From contig LGRX02031593.1 of assembly GCA_001247695.2 (NCBI GenBank), forward strand, positions 1-41,236: 41,236 nucleotides of DNA, read 5' to 3'. This DNA comes from Cymbomonas tetramitiformis (lineage: Eukaryota > Chlorophyta > Pyramimonadophyceae > Pyramimonadales > Pyramimonadaceae). The position numbers and the translations under genes were made by a program. Positions 19,200-29,101 of the stretch are shown here, piece by piece. Within the stretch, counting starts at the first letter, position 1. Each line of letters starts with the position of its first letter. Below the pieces are notes generated by a model. It was not told the DNA's origin. It did not search any database and saw nothing but the letters and a program-made list of their open reading frames with translations.

Positions 19200-22100
19200 A
19201 GACGGCAGCCCTCGTACTCTGGGGAGCCGAGTCGTTGCCCTGTGGGTGTCGGAGCGCCAGCGGATGTCGCCATGGCTAGCAGCTCTTCCGTGACATCTAC
19301 GTGGGCTAGCAGCTGGACCGAGCGGCTCGTCTTATCCTGACTCTGCCGCAACTCCCGCTCAGCCTCTATGGCCCAAGTCAGGAGTTCGTGGCGGCCTTTA
19401 CTGGCCGTCCGGCTCAGAGTCAGAACCGAAGCGCCTTTCCTCTCGGCTATAAGGAAGACCTTCCTCCTTATCTCCGGTATCAATCCCGTAAGGAATATAT
19501 CCAGCAGCTCCTCTTCCGGCACCGGAGAGGTGAGCTCGTGGGCAGCCAGCATGCTCACGATGTCGTGAGCAAGGTGCACCCCGTCCCAGAACTCGCGGGC
19601 CGTGCGAGTCTGTCTGTCCTGACTTTGACGCACGCGACGCAGGAACGGACCGATCGACGCCATTTCCCCCTTGTCGGGCATCACCAGCTGCGCCAAGGGA
19701 ACCACTATGACGTCCAGGGTGAGGTTCTTACCTTCCCGAGCCTCCGTCAACACCGAAGAAAGCTCGCGGTACTCGGAGCTGAGTTTGCCGAAGCAGTGTC
19801 TGGCCACTTCTGACAGCAGGGAGTGGTCCGACAACACCTTCTCCTCGCCCCCGCTCTCTAGTGGTCCCAGACGCGCCATCTCCATGGCGTAGCGCACCGG
19901 CTCCAGTTCCCGAACCTCCCTGACTTGCCGAACAAATCGGAGGAGCCGACCAAAGACGTGGGACGACCCCTCCACCTCTGTGTGGTATTTGTCCACCGCC
20001 TTCTCCATGGCTCTGGTGGCCTCCTTGAGAGCGTGCTGCTCGTCCTTACGACTGTAATGGCTCCGGGGCTCCCTGTAACGAGAGGAAGACGAGAAGGTGA
20101 ACTGGCTGTCGCCATCCCCGTCTTCGCCATCGCCGCCCGGGTCCTCGTCCGGACTCCCCGGGCCTCCCGGCCCTCCAGGGTCACCGCCCCCCGAGCCACC
20201 AGGACCACCATGACTGCCGGCACCGGGCATCTCCGAAAGCTCGTTTGGCTCCGAGTGCTCCAGTTGAGGGACCATCCCCCCCCCGTCTCCCGGTGTGTCT
20301 GCCGCCTTAGGAATCGGAGGTGGCATCACAGCCGGAAAGTGGTCGAAAGCACCGGGCCACACGTCCGCGGCGCAAAACCCACACACCGGCAGGTACACCT
20401 TTTTCATGAACGCCACCACACTTCTCTTAGCGCTTGCCTGACACGCCCACATACGCACCGGGCTCTCCTCGTGCCCGCACCCACACCGAGCGCAGCTCTC
20501 TGCGACGGACGCCAAGGCCGTCGTGAGACTGTGAATCACCTGGGCCCCGAGGACCCTGTTCTCGTCCGAGAACTTTGCCTTCAGGCACTGCCTGATCTGG
20601 TTGGAAGGGTGTAAGCACCCGGCGACCTGACCAAGGGCGCGATACCTACGAGCAGCGTCGTAAAACAGGCGCTGGGCATTGATCCCCGAGTTGGCATACC
20701 CGACCACGTGCTTCCGGAGGGCGTCGCAGACCTGTATAGGAAGGGAAATAAAGTCCCATGAGTGCGGTGGAGACGCTGTCACGTCCACGCGCGACTCCTC
20801 CGGAGGGCTTTGAACGTCCCGGTTCTCGACGTCACAGGTGACGACGGAAGTCGGCTCTACCAGCTCATGTCCCTCTCGGGAGATGGGCGTCTCCTGATCC
20901 GGACTCGACGCTGCCGCTGAGGGCCCCCGAGCGTCTGACTCCACGGGCCCTGGGGGCGAGGCCTGAACCAGGGCGAGCCTTTGGACTTGTGACTCTATGA
21001 CCGCCTGCAGCCTCTCCTCCAGCTGGGCCTCGGCTGCCGCTCGCCGCTCCTCGGCGGCTACCTGCTGAGCGACGCTCTCGTCGACAGCCAACTGCCGGGC
21101 AGTCTCCCGGGCTTCTGCGGCCAGCCGGTCTGCAGCCCAGCGCTCTTCGACAGCGCGTCGCTCGGAGACCCTGCGTTCCTCGGCAGCGCGCTGATCGGAG
21201 ATCCTGCGCTCCTCGGCAGCTCTTTGACTCTCTTGGAGTTGCCGAGACAGCTGTTCCAGGCGAGTCTCGGCAGCTGCCTCCCGAGCTTGCGACTCCTTCT
21301 GCCAGGCTTCCTTCAGCTCTTGCAGGTCCTGACTGTTCCTGCTCGAAGTGGACTCCGGGGACGACGACGTGTTCCCTGAGGAAGTCGGACCGGGGTGCGG
21401 GGCCGATGGTGCTCGGCTGGGCTTCCGGGTGCGAGGCACCGGGCGACTGGGGCCGCTCGGCTTAGGCGCCTGAGTCCTGGGCCTCGGACGTTCCGCGGGA
21501 TGCTCTTCCTCCGATGAGGACGAGAGGGGAGCAAACCGGTTCGACCAGTTCCCACCGGGGGCTGCGGAACTCGGAGGTGCTGCACCTGACTTCCTAAGAC
21601 CCCTGTGTGACTTCCGGGTGCGACCGCTCATTCTGACGGCCGCGACGACCGCTCTCCTTACCTCCTGGAGGTCCGCCCCTTGGCGTACCAGCTCCCCTGG
21701 TCTGCCGGCGTTGATGGCAAAGACAGAGAATCTACACCTCCCAAGGGAGTTGTGAGGGTCCTCGCGCTTTTGCTGCATCAACACCCTGGACTCGGAGACT
21801 GACTGCTGGTGGATCTCCAGGCGATAAGCGCCGTCCTCGGAGAGCCCATAGTCCTTGAGCTGGAACCACATTAGCCCTGACAGCGGGTGGTCTTTCCCCA
21901 GGCGCTTTAGGCCTCGACGGATGTCCTGCCACATAGACTCCTGGTCGGAATCCGAGCAAGAGCTGACACCGGATGAGGTTCCCGCCTTCCTTACCGGACG
22001 GCGGGCACTCGTTCCCTGGGACGAGTCCGAGCTGACTGGGGTCGTCCTGGGGAGCCGGCGCCACTCGCGAAGACACCTCCTGCCCATCTGGGTCATCCGG

Positions 22101-23380
22101 TGTCTCCGGGCTCCAACCCACCAGGTGCTCCTCTCCTTGGCGAGCATCGTCTGCTGGTGCCATGCCATGAAGACAGCTCCAGCTTGACGTCTGCCTCTGC
22201 GCCACAGACCCTGTGTCTGGACGACATGCTGGCGCCATGCTGCGAAAGAGGACTCGACCCGGCGCCGACTGCCTTTGTCAAACAGGCCTTGAAGTTGGGC
22301 GACCTGTTGGGTGACGTCATTCCACGCTTGGAATGCCAGGCGCTGGAGCTCGCGCTGATGCGCTGACTGGTCCGTCCTGGCCCTCCATGCGACCCACGCA
22401 AGCCGCGCTGTTGCGCGCTGACGAGATGGCAGGGAGACTCTCGCACGTCGTTGCGCTGAATTCAGCGCCCAGGTGCTCCATTGACGGAGGGCCAATGCGA
22501 GCATGGATTGACGTCGCTCTCCTCGCCAAGCCGGATTGGGCTGGATGCGAGACTCGCGCCCCCGTGACTGGACGACGTCTAGCTGCTCTGGGCGCCGGAC
22601 ATCATCGGACTCCCCTTCTGCCGGGGGACTCCAGTCACTGGCTCGGTAAACCTCAAAGCGCCCTGGGGCACTGATGAGATTCCCTTGCTCGCTCCCCACG
22701 AGGGAAGAGAGGGAGGATGCTGCCGGTCCTGACGTCGGTTCCTGACGGACGACCCTACTACTCGCACTCCTGCTGGACGCAGGGAGTGGGGAGAAGGGAG
22801 CTGCCGAGGGGTTCAACCCCTTAGCAGAGCGGTCCGAGTCCGACCCGGAGCCGGCGCCTGCCGCCGGCGGTGCCGGAGCCTCGGGCGACGCACGCTTCCG
22901 GCGCGCCGGCTGCCGTAGCGCCGAGCTCAATGCGAGCTCGGACACTGGCTCGACCTCACTGACCCTCGCTGGTGAAGGGGTGTTTGGTGGCGAGGCCCTG
23001 GGGGGCCCACCAGACAACCCTGGAGGGGCTCTCAGGGGCGTGCGCGCCGGTGTAACCTCGAGGGTTTCACCGACGTATTGGCGCGCAAGCGCGCGCCGCA
23101 CTCCCCCCCCCCTCTCACGGGAGCGCCAATCCCGGCTGTCTGACCCGCCTGCTGCGCCCCAGAACTCCCCAGAGCCTGGGCCGGCTGGCAGGTTCGCAGC
23201 GCGAGACCCCGACCGACCGGACCCCACGGCCGAGCCGGGGGCGGCGCCGGCCCGACCCCCCCCACGCCGGCCCGACCGACCGAGGCATTCCTCCTCATCT
23301 GAATACATGGGCATAGTATGCGTGCTATGCGTGAGATCCAATCTAGCTAAAGCCGAAAGTGTACACGACACACGTGGCAA
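19007..23380 (-). CDS. gag: Gypsy Gag polyprotein
   Basis: At 1457 codons this is unusually large for a gypsy Gag. A start at the second Met cluster (MPMYSDEEE) is also possible. The N-terminal 290 residues are disordered and Gly/Pro/Ser-rich. Residues about 294-445 hold at least five repeats with a hydrophobic-x-x-W core (LAWVAW, AFQAWND, SFAAWRQ, VFMAWHQ, CLREWRR) spaced 21-33 residues, resembling Sfi1-type repeats. A long Ala/Glu/Arg coiled coil lies at about 690-800. A Gly/Pro/Asp-rich hinge follows. The C-terminal third has the helical capsid-like region and a CCHC zinc knuckle, CRLCKSMDHYARDC (about 1390), for RNA binding. It ends 192 bases inside the protease ORF. The function as structural Gag is inferred from position and zinc knuckle. 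Confidence 0.85.
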   Translation of the reverse strand: MPRVSCTLSALARLDLTHSTHTMPMYSDEEECLGRSGRRGGGRAGAAPGSAVGSGRSGSRAANLPAGPGSGEFWGAAGGSDSRDWRSRERGGGVRRALARQYVGETLEVTPARTPLRAPPGLSGGPPRASPPNTPSPARVSEVEPVSELALSSALRQPARRKRASPEAPAPPAAGAGSGSDSDRSAKGLNPSAAPFSPLPASSRSASSRVVRQEPTSGPAASSLSSLVGSEQGNLISAPGRFEVYRASDWSPPAEGESDDVRRPEQLDVVQSRGRESRIQPNPAWRGERRQSMLALALRQWSTWALNSAQRRARVSLPSRQRATARLAWVAWRARTDQSAHQRELQRLAFQAWNDVTQQVAQLQGLFDKGSRRRVESSFAAWRQHVVQTQGLWRRGRRQAGAVFMAWHQQTMLAKERSTWWVGARRHRMTQMGRRCLREWRRLPRTTPVSSDSSQGTSARRPVRKAGTSSGVSSCSDSDQESMWQDIRRGLKRLGKDHPLSGLMWFQLKDYGLSEDGAYRLEIHQQSVSESRVLMQQKREDPHNSLGRCRFSVFAINAGRPGELVRQGADLQEVRRAVVAAVRMSGRTRKSHRGLRKSGAAPPSSAAPGGNWSNRFAPLSSSSEEEHPAERPRPRTQAPKPSGPSRPVPRTRKPSRAPSAPHPGPTSSGNTSSSPESTSSRNSQDLQELKEAWQKESQAREAAAETRLEQLSRQLQESQRAAEERRISDQRAAEERRVSERRAVEERWAADRLAAEARETARQLAVDESVAQQVAAEERRAAAEAQLEERLQAVIESQVQRLALVQASPPGPVESDARGPSAAASSPDQETPISREGHELVEPTSVVTCDVENRDVQSPPEESRVDVTASPPHSWDFISLPIQVCDALRKHVVGYANSGINAQRLFYDAARRYRALGQVAGCLHPSNQIRQCLKAKFSDENRVLGAQVIHSLTTALASVAESCARCGCGHEESPVRMWACQASAKRSVVAFMKKVYLPVCGFCAADVWPGAFDHFPAVMPPPIPKAADTPGDGGGMVPQLEHSEPNELSEMPGAGSHGGPGGSGGGDPGGPGGPGSPDEDPGGDGEDGDGDSQFTFSSSSRYREPRSHYSRKDEQHALKEATRAMEKAVDKYHTEVEGSSHVFGRLLRFVRQVREVRELEPVRYAMEMARLGPLESGGEEKVLSDHSLLSEVARHCFGKLSSEYRELSSVLTEAREGKNLTLDVIVVPLAQLVMPDKGEMASIGPFLRRVRQSQDRQTRTAREFWDGVHLAHDIVSMLAAHELTSPVPEEELLDIFLTGLIPEIRRKVFLIAERKGASVLTLSRTASKGRHELLTWAIEAERELRQSQDKTSRSVQLLAHVDVTEELLAMATSAGAPTPTGQRLGSPEYEGCRLCKSMDHYARDCPQASQRPKEGAKCLLEDTLALIGDESVEEALAAIGLDFVQEDAPQPGASSPQ

Positions 23381-23863
23381 CTAGCACCCGCCGATCTAGA
23401 AATTTACCACTTGCGCCCGAGCACAAGTGGCTACACCGGCCGAAGCGCGGAGATTCCCGGAAAGGAAGATCCTAGAAAGCTAAAGCCCCATGGGGGACAT
23501 CAAACGTTGCACGCCCGCAAATTAACCAATTGAAAAGCGGTTGGTATGGCAACTAGCACCCGCTCCCAGGATTTGGTTTCCCGACACCTGCGAGTCCAAA
23601 AAGCACGTATGCGCGTGCTATGCGTGTATGCGTGCCAGGACTAAGGCAACGCGCGCACCTTAAAAGATTGTCGTCGGGCTAGATTCCTCCACTCCGACGC
23701 GGCTCCAAGCAACCTGGAACCCTCAATCCCACACACCACCGCGCAACAAGAACAAGAGCACAGGCATTCTCGATTTCGTAGTGCAAGTACCTCGCTAGCT
23801 AATCGCACAAGGCGGGGCGGGTTGATCAGAATTTGCGCAAGAAAGACAAGGAAGCAACGTGAA

Positions 23864-23881
23864 AACACGAACTAATTACCA
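23864..23881 (-). other. Candidate gypsy primer-binding site
   Basis: Three bases inside the 5' LTR the minus strand reads TGGTAATTAGTTCGTG. The leading TGG would pair with a tRNA 3' CCA end. I could not assign the tRNA. The segment between here and the gag start (about 23381-23863) is leader; I see no gene in it. Confidence 0.55.
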
Positions 23882-23884
23882 TTT

Positions 23885-24312
23885 TGTAGGAGTCTACACC
23901 TTGACTTCTTCTCTTCTTTACGGTTTCGGACTTATACTATTCTACACTTATTAAACGACCGCACGAGGTATGCTTACGATTGGTCAACTACAAGACTTCG
24001 GTTTCGTAAATCTTAATAGTTATGCTTTTGCTTTCAAGTGTATGCTTTCAATACACAATATACAGCGGATACGGCTCTTACTTTTTATGTTACAATTCTC
24101 AGTTCAGTTCATCTCCCCGAAACGGGTTACTCTTAGAGTTCTTATACATTCACGAACTCTTTCCATAACTCAACTGTACTGAGTACTCCGTACAACAGTC
24201 TAGGCACCTCACATCAACATCATTCTGATCGGTCCTACTGTACTCCGTACTGAGTACTCCTGCGTTTTATACTTAGCCGTTTTTCTTGCTCTTGTGCTTG
24301 CCTCCTAGCACA
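23885..24312 (-). repeat. Gypsy 5' LTR
   Basis: The 428-bp partner of 9907-10334, with the same termini and a single noted substitution. In sense direction it should hold the promoter (TATA-like TATAAAACG about 42 bp in, GTACGGAGTAC words just downstream). Confidence 0.93.
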
Positions 24313-25810
24313 CCTTCTCTTCATCCTGTCTATTATCTTTGCTGGTATGGGGGTTATGGTCTATCACTTTGACGTCAGTCAGGCCTTTGTTCATGCCCGT
24401 CTGGAGGTTCCCATATATGTGCGGTTCCCCTCTGGGTATATGTATAAGGGCAGATATGGATATGCCAAGCTGCTCTATGCTCTCTACGGGCTACGGACGG
24501 CTGGTGCTTCCTGGCAGAAGCTGGCCAACAAATTCATGAAGTCCTTCACCTATCAGGGAATGCACTTCACCCAGTCCACATATGACCCGTGCCTATACTA
24601 TATTGTGACCTCTGTGTTCGTGGCCTTCGTGGCTGTCTACGTGGATGACTTCGGGCTGACATGTGATGATGCCTTCCACCAGGCTTTCTGGGCAGCTTTC
24701 CAGGCGGCATTCAAGAGCAAGAATCTTGGCCGTATGACAGCCGTCCTGCAGCTTGCGGTTGACTATGATCGGTGGGGCATTGCACTGTCCCAAACCAGGC
24801 AGATCAAGGAGCTCATGTCCAAGTTCAAGCTTCCGGCCAAAACCTTTCACAATCCGATGGATGTGAACCTCGTTATCCAGAAGCCGGAGCACCCTGATCT
24901 CACCCTTGTCACCCCGTATCTCTCACTGCTTGGGTCCCTGCTGTGGATTGCACGGTGCACCAGGCCAGATGTGTATTACTCGGTCATATATCTGGCACAG
25001 TTCTCCTCATGCCCCTCGGCTCAGGCCTGGGAGGCACTTCAGAGAGTGGCTCAGTATCTATACTTCACACGGCACTACCGTATCCGTTATGCTTACCCCA
25101 GTGCACCGCTTTCTGTGCTCACAATACAGGTGTATTCGGATGCTGACCATGCTCGTGACAAACTGAACGGGTGCCTCTCCTACTCGGGAGGCATTGTATT
25201 CCTCAACGGCATGGTCCTTCATTGGGTATGTGCCCGCCAGACTGATGCTGAGATGTCCTCCACTGGATCTGAGTATGTGGCCGCCTCTGTGGTTGGGCAG
25301 CGGGCCATGTCTGCTATCCATATGATTGTGGAGATGTTCGGCTTTATCAGAATTACGCAGCAGGAGCCGGGTGTGTCTGCTCTGGCTCTGTCTACGGCCT
25401 TCCCTGCAGCTGACACTTCTTGGATGCAGAGGGCGGCCACGTTCTTCGAGAATCATGCTATGGGTCATGGTCAGATGGGCCCCGCCTCCCCCCTACACTA
25501 CCAGGAGGCTGAGCCTGTTCCTGACAGCAGCCTGTATGCCCTGCCTCACGCGGTGCCAGTACCATATGATGGCACGGGCTACGAGGACGGTCCGCGGGAG
25601 TACCACTCTCAGCGGTCTGGCATGTATGGTACCTCTGGACCCTTCATTCCCAGGCTGGAGCTTCCGGTGGCTGTCATGATTGACAACCAGGCGGCCTCCT
25701 CCATTCTGAGGAATGTCATGCTATCCACCAAGATTAAGCATGTGTTGATCCGTTTTCACTGCTTTCGGGGGTGGGTGTGTGCTGGGTACCTAGTGCCTAT
25801 TACCCGCAGC
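24313..25810 (+). pseudogene. Copia pol, second part: reverse transcriptase and RNase H, 3'-truncated
   Basis: This continues the frame of the 7152-9906 segment after the gypsy insertion; 24313-24317 is the second CCTTC duplication copy. RT motifs are VYHFDVSQAFVHA, LYALYGLRTAGASW and YVDD (24638-24649). RNase H has YSDADHA (DAD at 25139-25147), the MSSTGSEY glutamate and IDNQAA. The usual copia end (KHIDIRYHF...LADxLTK) is only partly present (KIKHVLIRFHCFRGWV) before unrelated palindromic DNA begins at 25811. The ORF runs on to 25834 only by reading into that palindrome. The catalytic residues look intact, but truncation and the missing LTRs make the copy non-functional. Confidence 0.85.
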
Positions 25811-26190
25811 TTAAGGTGGCTTAAGCCACCTTAACTTGAAGGGCTCATTGGGGCTTCCTCGGCGGTGCTTTCAAAATTTGGAGACCCGTGTCGTCAAGAT
25901 CTTGAGCTGCTCTTTCTGCAATGTCTTATCAAAAGTTTGATCTGAGTTCATCTTGACCCTCAAAATCTCGGTTGAAGTAGGGTGGGTATTTCCCAATTTT
26001 CCTTAAGATGGCTTAAGCCACCTTAAGCCAATTAGCTCACGGGGGCTTCCTCGAAGGCGCTTTTCAAAATTTGGAGACCTATGATGTCAAGATCTCGAGC
26101 TGCTCTTTCTGCAGTGTGTTGCCAAAAGTTTGATCCGAGGTCATCTTGACCCTCAAAATCTCGGTTGAAGTAGCATGGGTATGCAAAAAT
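25811..26190. repeat. 192-bp direct repeat with a palindromic head, two copies
   Basis: Two units begin 192 bp apart. Each starts with a palindrome: the first (25811-25834) is perfect, half-site TTAAGGTGGCTT followed by its reverse complement; the second (26003-26026) has one mismatch. The bodies share CTTCCTCG, CAAAATTTGGAGACC and CCTCAAAATCTCGGTTGAAG. The first unit begins exactly where copia coding sequence ends. Confidence 0.85.
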
Positions 26191-26360
26191 CGGAAAAAAT
26201 CGCTCAAAATTCACTAAATGTTGCACCCTCTTGGATACTTCCCAAAATTTATATCGATATGTCATTGATATGTCGATATCTGATTCTAGGTACTTATTTA
26301 TTGATAGGCAACTTACACTTATTGTTATTGATTGATATATTTTTTAATTCACTTCAACTT

Positions 26361-26448
26361 ATCATTATTGATCGATAGGAGTTTAATACCTATTGATATT
26401 GATTGATATTGATCAATAGGTATTTGCTCCTATTGAATATTGATTGAT
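26361..26448. repeat. Imperfect inverted repeat, ATTGAT-rich
   Basis: GATAGGAGTTTAATACCTATTGAT on the left pairs imperfectly with ATCAATAGGTATTTGCTCCTATTG on the right. Surrounding DNA (26230-26500) is full of ATTGAT and ATCGATA words. Confidence 0.6.
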
Positions 26449-26499
26449 AATAAAGCTGACCTATCGAAAAACTATCGATACGCCCTAAAACTTTCGATA

Positions 26500-27574
26500 C
26501 CACTCCTCGCAGTAGAGTGACATTCTCAGAGTGACATTTTTCGCCGTACTTCTTCGGTATAATTGTTATTTATCGACATGGACACCTCATCGGACGACGC
26601 CATGTCGAGAAGATAGCTGCAAGGGGTCACACGGTGGGTTTAATAGCTTTAATGCGGTATCGTGAATAACTTGGTCATTACGCATATGACGATGGCATAT
26701 GAGGCCCAAAGGGGGACTCAATGCCATGGCGCACATGCCCCATACATCCCTACTTTGCCTGCAACGTGCGCGCTCAAAGTGCGGAGATTTCTTTATAAAG
26801 TGATAAGTGCGCAATTATCCATAATCAAGGAGGTGTATTACACGTCGATGTGGATTTATGAAGCCATGATACTAGAAGAAAAGGTGATGCTTTCCGAATC
26901 GCACATACGCACCGAAAATTACGTCATTCGCATTAGTGTAACGCAAAATACGCATGTTTTAGCATCATTCTCGAGCTCACGTTTGAATATCAACTTTGCA
27001 GTATAGAGACTTCGACGTTGTGGTGTTAACATGGTAGCGGGTGGTCACTAGAGTCACGATTGGTCGCAAAATTAGACACGTTTCGGGTTGTCCACGTTAA
27101 GTTGCGACGGGCGACAATTTAGGACACAGATTGTGGGACGGAGGGACATCATAGTCGAACACTTACTACCGTCTCCGGCATGGCCCAAATTGTTCCATAA
27201 AATTCGGATGTATATCATTCATCATTTTCTATCTGGCATCCTACTGCAGTAGATTACTCCCCCAACATGTTTATCACTGTGATGAGCAATACACATTGCC
27301 TCCTGGTACATGGGCAAGGAGAGGCGAAGGCATTTCGTTGTTAAACGCCATGGCGTGGGGAGAGTCTCTTATCATTGCACACATCCACCTAATAGGATAG
27401 TTTTAAAAGACAAGGTCCTCGCCGATGGTCTTGCAAACTAGGATATCCTGGGAGCCTTAAACTGCTCAAAACAAGCTGTTTTCCAAGTGGGAAGGGGCTT
27501 GGCATTATACAAGTTTGCGGTGTCGTCCTTCCTTTGCCGTGTGACCATACTCTACCCTAAACCAAAACATATAC
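26500..27574. other. Intergenic, no gene seen
   Basis: This lies downstream of the glycosyltransferase gene. The ORFs here (for example 26662-27006) lack protein-like composition or recognisable motifs. A short duplicated word (AGAGTGACATT) sits at about 26513-26538. Confidence 0.5.
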
Positions 27575-29101
27575 CTAAGCAAATTTATGGTGGTACGCAA
27601 GTTGTCCAACAACACCCAAGCCATCTACAATAGCCTCCGTACTTCCTGTGCGGATGACAGTCTCAACTGAGTTCGACCGTATTGCCGACGCCAAAGTCCG
27701 ATTAGTCAGCAAGGCTTTTATTGCCTTGCTGTATCCAACTACGTCACCTGGTTTCACTAGCAACCCATTATAATGAGGAATTATCCAACCCTCTGTTTGC
27801 GGAGTGAAGGATGCGATGATACAAGCGCCCTCACTCAGGCCTTCTGCAATTGTGGTTGTGCCTGAGACCAACTTAGTTGTATGCTTGGAAGTGGGGACTA
27901 TGACAATCGCTGCATTCCGAAGGAGGGAAAGAAATTGTTCCGGGTTTGCTGAACAGATCAAGCAATCTTTGGTCTCCTCGCACATCCGTTTGGCACTTTT
28001 GTCGGAACTAACAACATATATCTTAAAAGCGAGTTCCGGTTGGAGTCGTCGGGCTGCCAATAGGACGCTCTTGAAATCACGATCAGAGTTACCACCCAAG
28101 AGTAAATATTGCTCTACCGAAGCTCCACTCAGCGCAATATTTCTCGGCCGCCGAAGTTCTGCTATTTTGGGGGTTCCAAATTGATTCCAATAGGGCATGT
28201 AGAAAAGTCTGGACGATAGTTCTGGAAACGTGCGTGCCACGACACTCTTTTGAAAAACGATGAACCACATGTCGAGGAGTTGCACATCCTTCATAGTGAG
28301 TTTGTGAACTACCTTGTCCTTGCTATCTCGTTGGAATGTTCGGGACGTGAGAAATACGATCGCTGTCTTTGGGAGTTGGCCTGACGCTTTCTTTCTGGCA
28401 AGTTCACGTAAGAGTCCGAAAGCTTGGTGAATAATCCAGACGCGTTTCCCAAAAGCTTTCGCAGCTTCATATAAGGATGCCGCAGTATGTTGGTTTGGGT
28501 GCTTACTCAACTTATCGGGTGAGCCAAAAACCAACCTGTGTGGGAATGCTCTCTGGAAAACCGGGGAATCAAATAACCAAGTGCGTGATCTACTCGCCGT
28601 TGCGTTTCTGCTTTGCGGACACATACTGGCAGAAGTCGTGAGCTTGGCAAAAGGAGATCGCACCTCAGTTCGCGAAATAAATAACACGTCATCGTTAGAG
28701 AAATTATTCTTCTGAACGAAACCTTTTATACCGTCCGATAAGCGTTCCTGATAGAAGTGTTCCTTCGAATGCCGCGGTGCTTTCGTCTTTGCCATCGAAC
28801 TGTGCGAAGACGGTCGTCGTGTTTTGCTACTATTGTGGAGCGCCACGGTGGTATTATAGGCGACAGGAAGAGAAACGTGGGCATGTTTTTCCCTTTGTAC
28901 ACTTTTATGCGGCGTGACCATCCGCACCCCAATTTTCGTGGGGTCTAAGAAGACCTCGAACGTACTCGCACGTTCGTCCTTAAGAGCCGAAACACACGTC
29001 GGAGTAACGCATAAGAGCAACAACAAGACGTGTGCGCAGTTCACTTCAAAGCGATCTACCACTGCAGAAATGTGGTGCAGTGTAAAGATGGGGAATTCCA
29101 T
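27575..29101 (-). CDS. GT4-like family glycosyltransferase, secretory pathway
   Basis: A 508-residue intronless ORF. Residues about 22-40 (VNCAHVLLLLLCVTPTCVSAL) form a hydrophobic leader, either a cleaved signal or a type II anchor, which points to ER/Golgi. The C-terminal part reads as the nucleotide-sugar-binding half of a GT-B retaining enzyme: IVIVPTSKHTTK, then SGTTTIAEGLSEGACIIAS, TEGWIIPHYNGLLVKPGD and an AIKALL helix, matching the usual E-x-x-x-G-x-P, NG-LV-PGD pattern of group 1 transferases. A central segment (KTAIVFLTSRTFQRD, YLLLGGNSDRDFKSVLLAARRL) fits the Rossmann fold. The donor and acceptor are unknown. It is the best candidate for a real host gene in the window, and its composition differs from the GC-rich elements around it. 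The start was chosen because the leader follows closely. Confidence 0.75.
   Translation of the reverse strand: MEFPIFTLHHISAVVDRFEVNCAHVLLLLLCVTPTCVSALKDERASTFEVFLDPTKIGVRMVTPHKSVQREKHAHVSLPVAYNTTVALHNSSKTRRPSSHSSMAKTKAPRHSKEHFYQERLSDGIKGFVQKNNFSNDDVLFISRTEVRSPFAKLTTSASMCPQSRNATASRSRTWLFDSPVFQRAFPHRLVFGSPDKLSKHPNQHTAASLYEAAKAFGKRVWIIHQAFGLLRELARKKASGQLPKTAIVFLTSRTFQRDSKDKVVHKLTMKDVQLLDMWFIVFQKSVVARTFPELSSRLFYMPYWNQFGTPKIAELRRPRNIALSGASVEQYLLLGGNSDRDFKSVLLAARRLQPELAFKIYVVSSDKSAKRMCEETKDCLICSANPEQFLSLLRNAAIVIVPTSKHTTKLVSGTTTIAEGLSEGACIIASFTPQTEGWIIPHYNGLLVKPGDVVGYSKAIKALLTNRTLASAIRSNSVETVIRTGSTEAIVDGLGVVGQLAYHHKFA

Larger units (their letters stand above)
9907..24312 (-). mobile_element. Ty3/gypsy chromovirus-like LTR retrotransposon with methyltransferase domains
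   Basis: The element is 14,406 bp with 428-bp LTRs at both ends, a CCTTC duplication, a polypurine tract inside the left LTR and a TGG primer-site candidate inside the right LTR. This sets its sense strand as minus. In sense order it encodes gag (23380 to 19007), a protease ORF (19199 to 16683) and pol (16574 to about 11056). I found one difference between the LTRs (G versus C in CATTCAG/CGAAC near 10168 and 24146), so the insertion is recent. It sits inside the copia pol. The length is at the upper end for Ty3/gypsy, because of the large gag and the two methyltransferase-like domains. Confidence 0.93.
6105..25810 (+). mobile_element. Ty1/copia retrotransposon fragment, interrupted by a gypsy element
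   Basis: GC-rich copia polyprotein sequence starts abruptly near 6105 after AT-rich DNA and stops abruptly at about 25810, where a palindromic repeat begins. No copia LTR, primer site or polypurine tract is visible at either edge, so both ends appear truncated. The domain order on the + strand is gag/pol linker with a hydrophobic segment, protease, adenine-methyltransferase-like region, integrase, reverse transcriptase and RNase H. That order (integrase before RT) is diagnostic of Ty1/copia. The gypsy element at 9907-24312 splits it. Removing that insert plus one copy of its CCTTC duplication keeps the copia frame open, so the gypsy arrived later. Confidence 0.9.

Noticed and set aside
26662..27006. 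114-codon + strand ORF
   Set aside because: No recognisable motif, no paralogue in the window, ordinary intergenic composition.
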